A program made the position numbers and the translations under genes. 42,705 bases of DNA, from the NCBI RefSeq assembly GCF_004349235.1, contig NZ_SMKY01000046.1, forward strand, positions 1 to 42,705, read 5' to 3'. Origin of the DNA: Actinomadura darangshiensis (GTDB lineage: Bacteria; Actinomycetota; Actinomycetes; Streptosporangiales; Streptosporangiaceae). Positions 20,213 through 28,508 of the stretch are shown piece by piece. The notes below the pieces were generated by a model. That model was not told where the DNA came from. It made no database searches and saw only the letters and a list, made by a program, of their open reading frames with translations. Numbering within the stretch: position 1 is the first letter of the stretch; each line of letters opens with the position of its first letter.

Positions 20213-21670
20213 ATGGCGCACAGCGTGGTGATCATCGGAAGCGGGTTCGGCGGAATCGGGATGGCGGTCCGGCTGCGGCAGGCCGGCGTCCACGACGTGG
20301 TGGTCCTGGAGAAGGCGGACGGGCTCGGCGGCACCTGGCGGGACAACACCTACCCGGGCGCGGCCTGCGACGTCCCGTCCCACCTGTACTCGTTCTCGTT
20401 CGAGCGCAAGACGGACTGGTCGCGCCGGTTCCCGCCGCAGCCGGAGATCCTCGAATACCTGTGGCACTGCGCCCGCAAGTACCGGGTGCTGGACAAGATC
20501 CGGTTCGGGACCGAGGTCACCGAGGCGCGGTTCGACGAGGCCGCCGCGCTCTGGCGGATCTCCACGACGGCCGGCGAGCTGGACGCGCGGGTGCTGGTCT
20601 CGGCGTGCGGGCAGCTCAACCGGCCCGAGCTGCCGCCGATCGAGGGGCGCGAGTCGTTCGCGGGGCCCTCGTTCCACTCGTCCCGCTGGGACCACGGCAC
20701 CGGCCTGCGGGGCAGGCGGGTCGCGGTGGTCGGGACGGGGGCGAGCGCGATCCAGATCGTCCCGGAGATCGCGAAGGAGGCGGCGGAGCTGCGACTGTTC
20801 CAGCGGTCCGCGCCGTACGTGATCGACAAGCCGGACAAGCCGTACCGGGCGTGGGAGCGGGCCGCGCTGAAGACCGTCCCGGGCCTGTACGCGCTCAGCC
20901 GGGCCCGCGTCTACGCGCTGTTCGAGACGCGCGCCCTCGGGTTCATCAAGTACCCGAAGCTGATGGGGCTCATGGAGCGCGGCTTCCGCCGGCACCTGGA
21001 GGAGCAGGTCGCCGACCCCGGGCTGCGCGCCGAGCTCGTCCCCGGGTACCGGATGGGGTGCAAGCGGATCCTGCTGTCCGGCGACTACTATCCGGCGCTC
21101 ACCAGGCCGAACGTCGAGCTGGTCACCGACCCGATCGAGCGCGTGACGCCGGCCGGGATCAGGGCGGCGGGCCGCACGCACGAGGCGGACGTCATCGTGT
21201 ACGCGACCGGGTTCCGCTCCACCGAGTTCCTCTCCCCCATGAAGATCGCCGGACGGGACGGGCGGGAGCTGAACGAGGCGTGGCGGGACGGCGCGCAGGC
21301 GCACCTCGGCATCACCGTCAGCGGCTTCCCGAACCTGTTCCTGCTGTACGGGCCGTACACCAACCTGGGGCACAACTCGATCATCTACATGCTGGAGTCG
21401 CAGATCCGGTACGTGCTCGGCTGCGTCCGGGCGCTGCGCGACGCCGGGCTCGACTGGATCGACGTGCGGGCGGAGGTGCAGGACGCGTTCACCCTCGACA
21501 TGCGGGAGCGGATGCGGACCACCGTGTGGGAGGCGGGCTGCCAGAGCTGGTACATGACGGCTGACGGCAAGGTCGTCAACAACTGGCCCGGGTACACCTT
21601 CGCCTACCGGAACGCGACCCGGCGCCCCGACCCGCGGGATTTCCGCGCGCGGCGTGCTACCGCCCGGTAG
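20213..21670 (+). CDS. Flavin-containing monooxygenase, Baeyer-Villiger type
   Basis: A 485-aa FAD/NADPH oxygenase. It has an N-terminal FAD Rossmann motif IGSGFGGIG, the second nucleotide motif VVGTGASAIQI (about 180), and the Baeyer-Villiger fingerprint FAGPSFHSSRWDH (FxGxxxHxxxW) between them; YATGF comes later. Such enzymes insert oxygen into ketones to give esters or oxidise heteroatoms. The following SDR, 24 bp downstream, could supply or use the carbonyl partner, so a two-gene unit for oxidation of a hydrophobic alcohol/ketone is likely. It diverges from the DUF4132 operon. The substrate is not predictable. Confidence 0.93.
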   Translation: MAHSVVIIGSGFGGIGMAVRLRQAGVHDVVVLEKADGLGGTWRDNTYPGAACDVPSHLYSFSFERKTDWSRRFPPQPEILEYLWHCARKYRVLDKIRFGTEVTEARFDEAAALWRISTTAGELDARVLVSACGQLNRPELPPIEGRESFAGPSFHSSRWDHGTGLRGRRVAVVGTGASAIQIVPEIAKEAAELRLFQRSAPYVIDKPDKPYRAWERAALKTVPGLYALSRARVYALFETRALGFIKYPKLMGLMERGFRRHLEEQVADPGLRAELVPGYRMGCKRILLSGDYYPALTRPNVELVTDPIERVTPAGIRAAGRTHEADVIVYATGFRSTEFLSPMKIAGRDGRELNEAWRDGAQAHLGITVSGFPNLFLLYGPYTNLGHNSIIYMLESQIRYVLGCVRALRDAGLDWIDVRAEVQDAFTLDMRERMRTTVWEAGCQSWYMTADGKVVNNWPGYTFAYRNATRRPDPRDFRARRATAR

Positions 21671-21694
21671 CCGGGGCGGCCTAGGCTCGGTGCC

Positions 21695-22462
21695 ATGCCG
21701 ACCGCCTTCATCACCGGTGCGACCGCGGGGATCGGTGCCGCCTTCGCCCGCCGGCTCGCCTCCGACGGGTTCGACCTGGTCCTGCTCGCGCGCGACGCCG
21801 AGCGGCTGGAGCGCACCGCCGCCGGACTGCGCGACACGTACGCGGTGCACGCCGAGGTGCTGCCCGCCGACCTGTCCGCCGAGGAGGGGCTGGCGGCGGC
21901 CGAGGAGCGCGTCCGCAAGGACGTCGACCTGCTGGTCAACAACGCGGGGTTCGGCAACAGGGGCGTGTTCCTGGACGTCCCTGTTGCCGACGAGCTGACC
22001 ATGCTGAAGGTGCACTGCGAGGCCGTGCTGCGGCTCACGCACGCCGCGCTGCCCGGAATGCTGGAGCGCGGCCGGGGCGCCGTCGTCAACGTCTCGTCCG
22101 CCGCGGCGTTCGCGACGCGCGGCACGTACGGGGCGTCCAAGGCGTGGGTGGTGAACTTCAGCCAGGGCGTCGCGGCCGACATCAAGAAGCGGTCGCGAGG
22201 CCGGGTCCGGGTGATGGCGCTCTGCCCCGGCTACGTGCACACCGAGTTCCACGAGCGCGCCCAGATGGACATGTCGGACGTCCCGGGCTTCATGTGGCTG
22301 GACAAGGACGACGTCGTGGACGCCGCCCTCCGCGACCTGCGGCGCGGCGTGCAGGTCAGCATCCCGAGCCCGCAGTACAAGGCCCTCGTCGGCGTCAGCC
22401 GCCTCCTCCCCCGCGCGCTGGTCGCCCGCGTGTCGTCGACTACGGGCCGTAAATACGATTGA
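21695..22462 (+). CDS. Short-chain dehydrogenase/reductase
   Basis: A 255-aa NAD(P)-dependent classical SDR: cofactor motif TGATAGIG (residues 7-14), NNAG, and the active-site Ser of NVSSAAAF with Tyr-x3-Lys in TYGASK. It interconverts an alcohol and a ketone in the cytoplasm. It follows the Baeyer-Villiger monooxygenase at 24 bp. A TAGGCT element at 21682-21687, seven bases before the ATG, could also allow independent leaderless transcription. The C-terminal part (LLPRALVARV) is like SDRs annotated as acting on long-chain or steroid-type substrates, but this is weak. Confidence 0.93.
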   Translation: MPTAFITGATAGIGAAFARRLASDGFDLVLLARDAERLERTAAGLRDTYAVHAEVLPADLSAEEGLAAAEERVRKDVDLLVNNAGFGNRGVFLDVPVADELTMLKVHCEAVLRLTHAALPGMLERGRGAVVNVSSAAAFATRGTYGASKAWVVNFSQGVAADIKKRSRGRVRVMALCPGYVHTEFHERAQMDMSDVPGFMWLDKDDVVDAALRDLRRGVQVSIPSPQYKALVGVSRLLPRALVARVSSTTGRKYD

Positions 22463-22585
22463 TCAACCTGTCAAGGGTCACGGTCTTGTCACGCGCGGTA
22501 CGACAGGGCAGGGTTGGCGTTCGAGCCGCTTCGCCGGCGCGCCGAACGGCTCTTCCCACCCCCGTCCGCCGAAGGGTCCCACCCG

Positions 22586-23533
22586 ATGGGTCACGACCTG
22601 GGCTATGCCGCCCTCGCGCTGATCGCGACCACCGTCTACTACATCGCCTTCCTCGTCTTCCGGATCTCCGCGCGCCGAATGGAGCCGCTGCGCGGCAGCC
22701 GCCCGTTCCGGGTGGCCCGGCTCATGCTGACGAGCCCGGTGTGGCTCGGCGGCGGGCTCCTGCTGTTCCTCGGCCTCGGCTACGAGGTCGTGGCGTTCTC
22801 CGCGGTGTCGCTCGCCGTCGCCCAGCCGATCTTCGCCGTCAGCCTGGTGTTCCTCGTCGCGTTCGCGGTGCGCTTCCTCGGCGAGCGGCTGAGCGTCCGG
22901 GAGTGGGCGAGCGTCGCCCTGTTCGTCCTCGCCACGATGCTGATCGGGCTGTCCGCCACGTCCGAGGGCGACCTGCATGCCGACGCCACCCTCACCGGGA
23001 CGCTGACCGACCCGTGGATGATGATCGCCGTGTGCGCGCCCGCGGTCGTCGTCGCGGCGCTGGTGTGGCTGGTCGGCGACCGCCGCACCGGCGGCCGGCA
23101 CGCCCGCAAGCTCGCCGGGGTCGCCTACGGCATCGGCGCGGGAGCGTGCGCCGGGCTCGCCGAGGCCGGCATCCGCGGCATCTCGATCCGCTACGAGGAC
23201 ACCGGGAGCGTCCGGGCGGTGCTGGAGTCCCCCTACCCGTACCTGACCCTCGGCCTCGCCGCCATCGCGCTCGGCCAGCTGCAGATCGCGCTGCAGCGCT
23301 GCCGGGTCGCGATCGTCGCGGTCGTGCTGACCGTCATCGGCCGCTCGTACCTGATCGTCAGCAGCAGCGTGCTGTTCGACGAGCAGTGGCCGCGCGACGA
23401 CGGGGCGTTCGCCCTGCGCACCGGCGGCTTCATGCTGGCGCTGGCCGCGCTGGTGCTGTTCCCCCGCTACGAGGAGCCGGCCGCGCCGGAGCCGGAACCG
23501 GCCGCCGGGAAGGGCGTGCGGACCGTCCCTTGA
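22586..23533 (+). CDS. EamA/DMT-like multi-pass membrane protein
   Basis: A protein of about 315 aa with eight or nine hydrophobic helices, arranged in two halves as in drug/metabolite transporter (DMT, EamA/NIPA-like) proteins. The first half contains SAVSLAVAQPIFAVSLVFLV followed by the FLGERLSVREW loop typical of the family. The transported compound is unknown. The ATG at 22586 puts the first helix at the N-terminus; a TTG at 22514 would add 24 residues of non-membrane sequence rich in Arg and Pro. The C-terminal tail is acidic and Pro-rich. It ends 17 bp before the protease gene. Confidence 0.8.
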   Translation: MGHDLGYAALALIATTVYYIAFLVFRISARRMEPLRGSRPFRVARLMLTSPVWLGGGLLLFLGLGYEVVAFSAVSLAVAQPIFAVSLVFLVAFAVRFLGERLSVREWASVALFVLATMLIGLSATSEGDLHADATLTGTLTDPWMMIAVCAPAVVVAALVWLVGDRRTGGRHARKLAGVAYGIGAGACAGLAEAGIRGISIRYEDTGSVRAVLESPYPYLTLGLAAIALGQLQIALQRCRVAIVAVVLTVIGRSYLIVSSSVLFDEQWPRDDGAFALRTGGFMLALAALVLFPRYEEPAAPEPEPAAGKGVRTVP

Positions 23534-23550
23534 TCGCTTACATTGCCGCA

Positions 23551-24306
23551 ATGGCCTCCACCCGCCGCCGGGCCCTCGGCACGGCACTGTTCGCCGCCTC
23601 GCTGCTGCTCGCCCTGTTCGCCGCGCCCGCCAACGCCATCGTCGGCGGGGCCCCTGCGCAGACCGCGAAGTATCCGTGGCTGGCCGCCGTCGGATCGCCG
23701 GTCTTCTTCGTCCGGCCGTCCGGCCAGTTCTGCGGCGGCGTGCTCATCAAGGCGGACGAGATCCTCACCGCGGGCCACTGCGTCTCGATGTTCCGCGCGG
23801 TGCCGGGCATCCTCACGGCCACCTTCGGCCGGGACGAGCTGACCGGCGGCGCGGGCGAGACGGTCGCGGTGAAGTCCGTGCGCATCCATCCGGAGTACAG
23901 GGAGACGTCGTTCAAGGACGAGACCGTGGGCCACCACGACCTCGCCGTCCTGACGCTCGCGCGGCCCGTGCACCGCCCCACGGCGGCCCTCGGCTCGCCC
24001 GGTTCCGCGCGCACGGGACAGATCGCCGGCTGGGGGTTCACGTCCGAGAACGACCTGTTCAACACGCGTTTGCGGGCGGCGGACGTGCCGCTGCCCGGGG
24101 ACGCGGCGTGCAAGCGCGCCTACGGTGACTCGTTCGACCCGTCCGACATGCTGTGCGCGGGGTCGGACAAGGCGGACTCCTGCCAGTTCGACAGCGGCGG
24201 CCCGCTCATCGCGCGCGGACGCGTCGCCGCACTCGTCTCCTGGGGCTACGGCTGCGGCAAACCCGGCTACCCCGGTGTCTACGCGAAGCTCGACTCCCTG
24301 CCCTGA
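23551..24306 (+). CDS. Secreted trypsin-like serine protease (S1)
   Basis: A 251-aa secreted protease of family S1. The catalytic triad is His in LTAGHC, Asp in HHDLAVL and Ser in CQFDSGGPL; the usual Gly before DSGG is Phe. Disulfide cysteines are present (CGG, GHC, MLCAG, YGCG). The signal peptide ends PANA and is followed at once by IVGG, the mature N-terminus of trypsins, so signal peptidase cleavage alone could yield active enzyme with no propeptide. The C-terminal helix is shortened, ending PGVYAKLDSLP. Its specificity pocket residue just before CQFD is consistent with trypsin-like cleavage (SDKADS), which I infer only. Confidence 0.93.
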   Translation: MASTRRRALGTALFAASLLLALFAAPANAIVGGAPAQTAKYPWLAAVGSPVFFVRPSGQFCGGVLIKADEILTAGHCVSMFRAVPGILTATFGRDELTGGAGETVAVKSVRIHPEYRETSFKDETVGHHDLAVLTLARPVHRPTAALGSPGSARTGQIAGWGFTSENDLFNTRLRAADVPLPGDAACKRAYGDSFDPSDMLCAGSDKADSCQFDSGGPLIARGRVAALVSWGYGCGKPGYPGVYAKLDSLP

Positions 24307-24348
24307 CGCGCCATTGCCGCCGCCCCCGCCCGCCTGGATGCTGGTCGT

Positions 24349-25257
24349 ATGCGGGTGCTGGTGACGGGGGCGGCGGGATACATCGGATACGCGGTCGGGC
24401 GGCGGCTGGTCGCGGCCGGGCACGAGGTGGACGGCCTCGTCCGGCGGGCCGCGGACGTGCCGGACGGGGTGCGTCCCGTCCACGGCGACCTGCTCGTCCC
24501 GGACGGGCTGCCGCGCGGCCCCTACGACGGCGTGTGCCATCTCGCGGCGCTCACCCGCGTCCGCGAGTCGTTCGACGCGCCGCTGCGCTACTTCACCGCC
24601 AACGTCCAGGGCACGGTGAACCTGCTGGAGGCGGTCGGCGCGGACCGGGTCGTGCTCGGGTCGACGGCCGCCGTGTACGGGACGCCGGAGCGGCAGCCGA
24701 TCCCGGAGACCGAGGGCACGGCGCCCGCGAGCCCCTACGGGGCGTCGAAGCTGGCCGCCGAGCAGGCCGTCCGGTTCCATGCCCGGACGGGCGCGGCCGG
24801 CGCCGTCGTCCTGCGCACCTTCAACGTCGCCGGGTCGGTGGACGGACGGCCCGACCCGGACGAGACCCGGCTGATCCCGAAGGCCCTCGCCGTCGCCGCC
24901 GGGCGCGCCCCGCACCTGGAGGTCAACGGCGACGGCCTGGCGGTCCGGGAGTACCTGCACGTGGACGACCTGGCCGCCGCCTACGTCCGTGCGCTGGAGG
25001 CGGTCCGCCCCGGCGAGGACCGCGTCTACAACGTCGGCACCGGCGTCGGGACGGCGGTGCACGAGGTCGTCGCCGCCGTCGAGAAGGTCACCGGCCGGCC
25101 GGTGCCGGCCCGCCGCCGCCCGGCCCGCCCGGAGGCTCCGGTGCTGGTCTGCGACGCCGCCGCGATCCGGGCCGGGCTCGGCTGGCGGCCGGGCAAGTCC
25201 GCGCTGCCGGAGATCATCGCCGCCTCGTGGAACGCCCTGACTTGCGCGGACGGCTAA
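24349..25257 (+). CDS. NAD-dependent epimerase/dehydratase (GalE-like)
   Basis: A 302-aa extended SDR. It has the NAD motif GAAGYIG near the N-terminus, LGSTAAVYG with active-site Ser/Thr, YGASK (Tyr and Lys) around residue 130, and VREYLHVDDLAAAYVRAL, the sugar-nucleotide epimerase signature. It likely epimerises or dehydrates an NDP-sugar such as UDP-glucose/galactose. No glycosyltransferases lie beside it, so its pathway is open. It begins 42 bp after the protease gene and ends 10 bp before the GroES gene. Confidence 0.92.
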   Translation: MRVLVTGAAGYIGYAVGRRLVAAGHEVDGLVRRAADVPDGVRPVHGDLLVPDGLPRGPYDGVCHLAALTRVRESFDAPLRYFTANVQGTVNLLEAVGADRVVLGSTAAVYGTPERQPIPETEGTAPASPYGASKLAAEQAVRFHARTGAAGAVVLRTFNVAGSVDGRPDPDETRLIPKALAVAAGRAPHLEVNGDGLAVREYLHVDDLAAAYVRALEAVRPGEDRVYNVGTGVGTAVHEVVAAVEKVTGRPVPARRRPARPEAPVLVCDAAAIRAGLGWRPGKSALPEIIAASWNALTCADG

Positions 25258-25267
25258 ACTCGCCCGC

Positions 25268-25588
25268 GTGTCCGAGCCGAAGTTCGAAGTCCAGATGCTG
25301 CACGACCGGGTCATGATCAAGGTCGAGAAGGACAGCGGGGAGCGCCGCAGCACCGGCGGGATCGTGATCCCCGCGACGGTCGAGGAGGCGAACCGCCTCG
25401 TGTGGGGCGAGGTCTGCGGGGTCGGCCACCACGTGCGGATCGTCAAGGCGGGCGACCGCGTCCTGTTCCACCCCGGCGACCAGTACGAGGTCGAGATCCA
25501 GGGCGAGAACTACCTCGTCATGCGGGAACGCGACCTGCACGCCATCGCCAGCGAGCGTCCCGAGCACGGCACCGGCCTCTATCTCTGA
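25268..25588 (+). CDS. Orphan GroES (Cpn10)-family co-chaperone
   Basis: A 106-aa Cpn10-fold protein with MLHDRVMIKVEK, a mobile-loop-like ERRSTGGIVIP, and KAGDRVLFHPGDQYEVEIQGENYLVMRERDLHAI, matching the GroES beta barrel. No groEL gene is adjacent, so it is an additional, free-standing member. Such orphan copies are frequent in actinobacteria and may not serve GroEL. The start is GTG 25268. TAAACT at 25255-25260 would make a good -10 for a leaderless transcript. It converges on the esterase-like gene with 12 bp between. Confidence 0.9.
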   Translation: MSEPKFEVQMLHDRVMIKVEKDSGERRSTGGIVIPATVEEANRLVWGEVCGVGHHVRIVKAGDRVLFHPGDQYEVEIQGENYLVMRERDLHAIASERPEHGTGLYL

Positions 25589-25600
25589 CCTCGGGGATCG

Positions 25601-26920
25601 TCAGGCGGGCCGGGCCGGGCTCACCTCCTGCCGGTGGACGACCACGTCGTACCACTGGCGCAGGGTCCCGCCCGACATGTACGAGCCCGGGCCCGTGTGC
25701 GCCAGGCCGCGGGTCCTGATCGGGGCGTCCAGCCAGCGGCGGACCGGCGGCGGGGCGGGGCTCCGCAGGTCGAGGACGAACTGCGCGGTGCGGACGCCGC
25801 CGAAGGGGCGCTCGAACCAGTCCGGCGCCGGCCGCGGCATGTCGACGGCCGGGTTCCCCTCGCCGACGGACACCTTCCCGTGGTCGAAGGTGAAGCCGAT
25901 CGACCGGTATCCCGTCCCGTACCAGCGGCGCAGGTACGTCCCGGCGCTGGCGAAGCGCATCTCCGGGTCGGGGCCGACGATGCGCAGCCTCGGGGCCACG
26001 GCGGTGTGCGGGCTCGCCGCCCAATAGGCGATCTTGTCGCCGCTGTACCGGCGCCACCACTTCAGGTTCCCGGCGGCGTGGGCGTCCCGGTAGGAGTGCT
26101 GGTCGGTCTCCGGGAGGCTGTAGTGCTCGTAGAACGACACGATCTGCCGGGCGTTGTGGAGTGCCAGCGCGTGCGCGCGGTCTCCCTTGCGGTGCGGTAG
26201 CCCCTCGACGAGCTCGTACAACCGGTGGGCGTGGCGGATGTACCGGTCCTTGTCGTCCGCCGCCCCGTAGAAGGCGGCCCATTCCCACATGTCCGCGATG
26301 CGGGGCTCGACGACGTCCAGGTGCCGCTGGAGTTCGGGCAGCCGCTCCGGGGCGGTCGCGGCGACGTAGGACTTGACGGCCTCGTACTCCGCGGGACCCG
26401 TCAGGAAGTACTCCACCCCGACGAAGCGCACCTTGTCGCTCCGGCCGGTGTTGAAGCCGCGGAGCCAGCGCAGCACGTCGGCCACCTCGCGCGTCTGGTA
26501 CTGCGGGAGCATGTCGCGCATGATCGCGTCCAGGTCTCCCTGGCCGGTGCGGATGTAGCGGTCGATGCGCAGGCCCGTGGTCCAGTTCTCCTCCCAGGCG
26601 ACGGAGCGGAAGCCCATCCGCTCGACGAGCAGGCGGAGCGTCCGGTGCTTGAGCAGGGTCTCCTCGGCCGCGCCGTGCACCGACTCGCCGAGCCCGACGA
26701 CGGTCGCGTTCCCGATCGACCGCCTCACCGGCGCCTGGTCGTCGAGCGGCGCCGAGGGGTCGACCGTGCGCAATGGCTCCGCGTTCTGTCCGGCCCAGAC
26801 CGTCACCGGTTCCGTCCGTGGCTGAGCGTTGGCGGCGGGCGCACCTGCCAGCACGGCACCGGCACCGACGGCGGGCGCGAGCAGCAGCAGCGATCGTGAG
26901 GTCCAGCGGAGTTTCGTCAT
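25601..26920 (-). CDS. Secreted erythromycin esterase-family protein
   Basis: A 439-aa protein with a signal peptide (residues 1-33, ending ANA) and the EreA/EreB fold signature: GLGESVHGAAE with the catalytic-site His and the SVAWEENW segment (Glu pair), followed by long helical parts. Family members hydrolyse macrolide lactones or act on unknown esters. Export argues for an extracellular substrate, and resistance to erythromycin is not proven. AAGGAGAAG precedes the ATG at 26920. It lies 104 bp after a deazaflavin-dependent reductase and may share its promoter. Confidence 0.9.
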   Translation of the reverse strand: MTKLRWTSRSLLLLAPAVGAGAVLAGAPAANAQPRTEPVTVWAGQNAEPLRTVDPSAPLDDQAPVRRSIGNATVVGLGESVHGAAEETLLKHRTLRLLVERMGFRSVAWEENWTTGLRIDRYIRTGQGDLDAIMRDMLPQYQTREVADVLRWLRGFNTGRSDKVRFVGVEYFLTGPAEYEAVKSYVAATAPERLPELQRHLDVVEPRIADMWEWAAFYGAADDKDRYIRHAHRLYELVEGLPHRKGDRAHALALHNARQIVSFYEHYSLPETDQHSYRDAHAAGNLKWWRRYSGDKIAYWAASPHTAVAPRLRIVGPDPEMRFASAGTYLRRWYGTGYRSIGFTFDHGKVSVGEGNPAVDMPRPAPDWFERPFGGVRTAQFVLDLRSPAPPPVRRWLDAPIRTRGLAHTGPGSYMSGGTLRQWYDVVVHRQEVSPARPA

Positions 26921-27024
26921 GGTCTTCTCCTTGTCGTGGAGAAGCACGATCGCTCCTGTGTTCGCGGGGCCGCGTCCTCCCACGGGCGGCTCGTCCGCTA
27001 CGCCCGCCGAGGTACGGCCGCGTG

Positions 27025-27456
27025 TCAGGCGTCCGTCTCGATCAGGAAGACCGGCCGGTCGTCGGCGCCGGGTGCCGCCGGCTCCCCCGAGGCGGTGGTG
27101 AAGGCCGTCCGGACGAACGGCACGATGCCGAACTTGCGGCGGTAGGCGGTGATGATCCGCTGCTTGCGGTCGTCGTCGATCTCGGTGAGCCGCACCCGGC
27201 GCATCCGCCGCCCGCGGCCGATCTCGGCCCGGCCGTCGGCGCGGACGTTGTGCGCCCAGTGGGTCTCGCCGAACGGTGAGACGAGCCACTGCCGGCCGTC
27301 GAGCTTCAGCACCGCGACCGGCGTCGTGCGGGGCAGCCCGCTGCGCCGCCCTCGCGTGCGCAGCAGGCGCAGCGGCCCCATCGGGACCCCCCAGCCGAGC
27401 ATCCTGGACGGTCCGCGGCTCATCCGCGTCAGGCGCGGCGGCAGCTCGGCGCTCAT
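27025..27456 (-). CDS. Deazaflavin (F420)-dependent nitroreductase-family protein
   Basis: A 143-aa Ddn-like split-barrel protein. The pattern GRRSGLPRTTPVAV, WLVSPFGETHWAHNVRADG and the late IVPFVRTAF is typical of the F420-dependent reductase group that includes mycobacterial Ddn. It likely reduces quinones or other electrophiles using F420H2. GGAAGGGG precedes the ATG at 27456. Two copies of a duplicated operator lie just upstream, so it is probably induced by an unlinked TetR-type regulator. Confidence 0.9.
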   Translation of the reverse strand: MSAELPPRLTRMSRGPSRMLGWGVPMGPLRLLRTRGRRSGLPRTTPVAVLKLDGRQWLVSPFGETHWAHNVRADGRAEIGRGRRMRRVRLTEIDDDRKQRIITAYRRKFGIVPFVRTAFTTASGEPAAPGADDRPVFLIETDA

Positions 27457-27483
27457 GGCGTCGCCCCTTCCTGCGAGTCGTTA

Positions 27484-27504
27484 AGTGGTGGAAACCTCTC
27501 CACT
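27484..27504. promoter_or_regulatory. Operator copy 1: AGTGGTG-N7-CTCCACT
   Basis: An imperfect palindrome 27 bp before the Ddn-like start codon. It matches operator copy 2 in arms and in the seven-base spacer. The layout resembles TetR-family operators. Confidence 0.5.
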
Positions 27505-27540
27505 TGACTGTGCCACGGCGGCTCGCCGTCCGCAAGAACA

Positions 27541-27561
27541 AGCGGAGTAATTTTCTCCACT
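27541..27561. promoter_or_regulatory. Operator copy 2: AGCGGAG-N7-CTCCACT
   Basis: The second site, 57 bp further upstream, with six of seven arm positions symmetric and an AT-rich spacer. It abuts the stop of the LLM oxidoreductase at 27567. Confidence 0.5.
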
Positions 27562-27566
27562 TCCTC

Positions 27567-28439
27567 TCACGCGGCGGATGTCTCCTTGCGGAGGACGGGG
27601 AGGACGTCCCGCGCCAGCGACTCGACCTGCCCCTCCTCGCCGGGTCCGGACGGCATGAAGTTGAACGACGTGAAGCCGATCTCCATGAAGCCGAGCAGCC
27701 GCTCGATGACGGCGCCGGCCGGGCCGGTCACCATGCCCAGGTCGTCGTCGACGCGGTCCTGGATGCGGACACCGACGTTGTAGGCGCAGGTGATCCGCGC
27801 AGGGTCGCGGCCGGCGTCCTCCGCGGCGGCGAGCACGCGATCGCGCATGACCCTGGCCTTGCCGGGCGGGGCGAAGCCGAGGGAGGGGATCCAGCCGTCG
27901 GCGAGCCGCCCGGTGAGGTCCAGGGCGCGCGGGCCGAAGGTGCCGAGCCAGATCGGGATGCGGCGCCGGGGCTTCGGCTCCAGGTGCGCCTCGCTGGTGC
28001 GGTGCAGGCGGCCGTGGAAGGTGAACGCCTCCTGCGACCACAGGCCGCGGGCGATGCGGACGGCCTCCTCAAGCCCGTCGACCTTGTCCCGGGCGGTGGG
28101 GACGTGCATCCCGAACGCCCGGAACTCCTCGTCGGAGTACCCGCCGCCGAGCCCCAGGACGAGCCGCCCGCCGGAGAGCCGGTCGAAGGTCTCGGCCATC
28201 TTGGCGACCATCGCGGGGTTGCGGTAGGGCACGCCGAGGACCCGTGTGGCCACGCCGATCCTGGACGTCGCGGCGGCGATCCACGCCAGCATCGTCCAGG
28301 TCTCCATGCTCGGGTGCGCGGTGGACGGGTGGTCGGAGGCGGACACGAAGTCGAACCCGAGATCCTCGGCCCGGCGGGCGTCGGCCACCGGGTCGGCGCC
28401 GTCCGCCGCCGAGGTCGAGATGTTCAGGCCGTAGCGCAT
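27567..28439 (-). CDS. LLM-class F420-dependent oxidoreductase
   Basis: A 290-aa luciferase-like monooxygenase-fold protein. RYGLNISTSA, DFVSASDHPS, RIGVATRVLGVPYRNPAMVAKMAETFDRLSGGRLVLGLGGG and PIWLGTFGPRALDLTGRLADGW are the standard F420 LLM landmarks. It would oxidise or reduce a small organic substrate with F420. The ATG at 28439 was chosen over a codon inside the operator. It diverges from a MarR repressor with two palindromes between, so it is the likely target of that repressor. Confidence 0.92.
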   Translation of the reverse strand: MRYGLNISTSAADGADPVADARRAEDLGFDFVSASDHPSTAHPSMETWTMLAWIAAATSRIGVATRVLGVPYRNPAMVAKMAETFDRLSGGRLVLGLGGGYSDEEFRAFGMHVPTARDKVDGLEEAVRIARGLWSQEAFTFHGRLHRTSEAHLEPKPRRRIPIWLGTFGPRALDLTGRLADGWIPSLGFAPPGKARVMRDRVLAAAEDAGRDPARITCAYNVGVRIQDRVDDDLGMVTGPAGAVIERLLGFMEIGFTSFNFMPSGPGEEGQVESLARDVLPVLRKETSAA

Positions 28440-28449
28440 GGCCGAAGTA

Positions 28450-28463
28450 TTTGACATGTCAAA
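28450..28463. promoter_or_regulatory. MarR operator 1: TTTGACATGTCAAA
   Basis: A perfect 14-bp palindrome 10 bp from the LLM start. It contains a TTGACA (-35-like) hexamer on each strand, so a bound repressor would cover promoter elements. Confidence 0.7.
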
Positions 28464-28481
28464 CAACGTAGGCAGCGGGTA

Positions 28482-28495
28482 TGTGACATGTCAAG
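28482..28495. promoter_or_regulatory. MarR operator 2: core TGACATGTCA
   Basis: A second copy of the same 10-bp core (28484-28493), centred 32 bp from the first, which is three helical turns and so on the same DNA face. It lies next to the MarR start. Confidence 0.7.
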
Positions 28496-28508
28496 TAAGC
28501 TGCCGGGC

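Noticed and set aside
22514..22585. TTG start for the EamA-like protein
   Set aside because: It would add a hydrophilic Arg/Pro-rich stretch before the first helix, and the ATG at 22586 starts the membrane domain directly; kept only as an alternative.
25601..26920. Macrolide resistance gene
   Set aside because: It has the erythromycin-esterase fold signature but is exported and sits with F420 redox genes; there is no evidence of drug hydrolysis.
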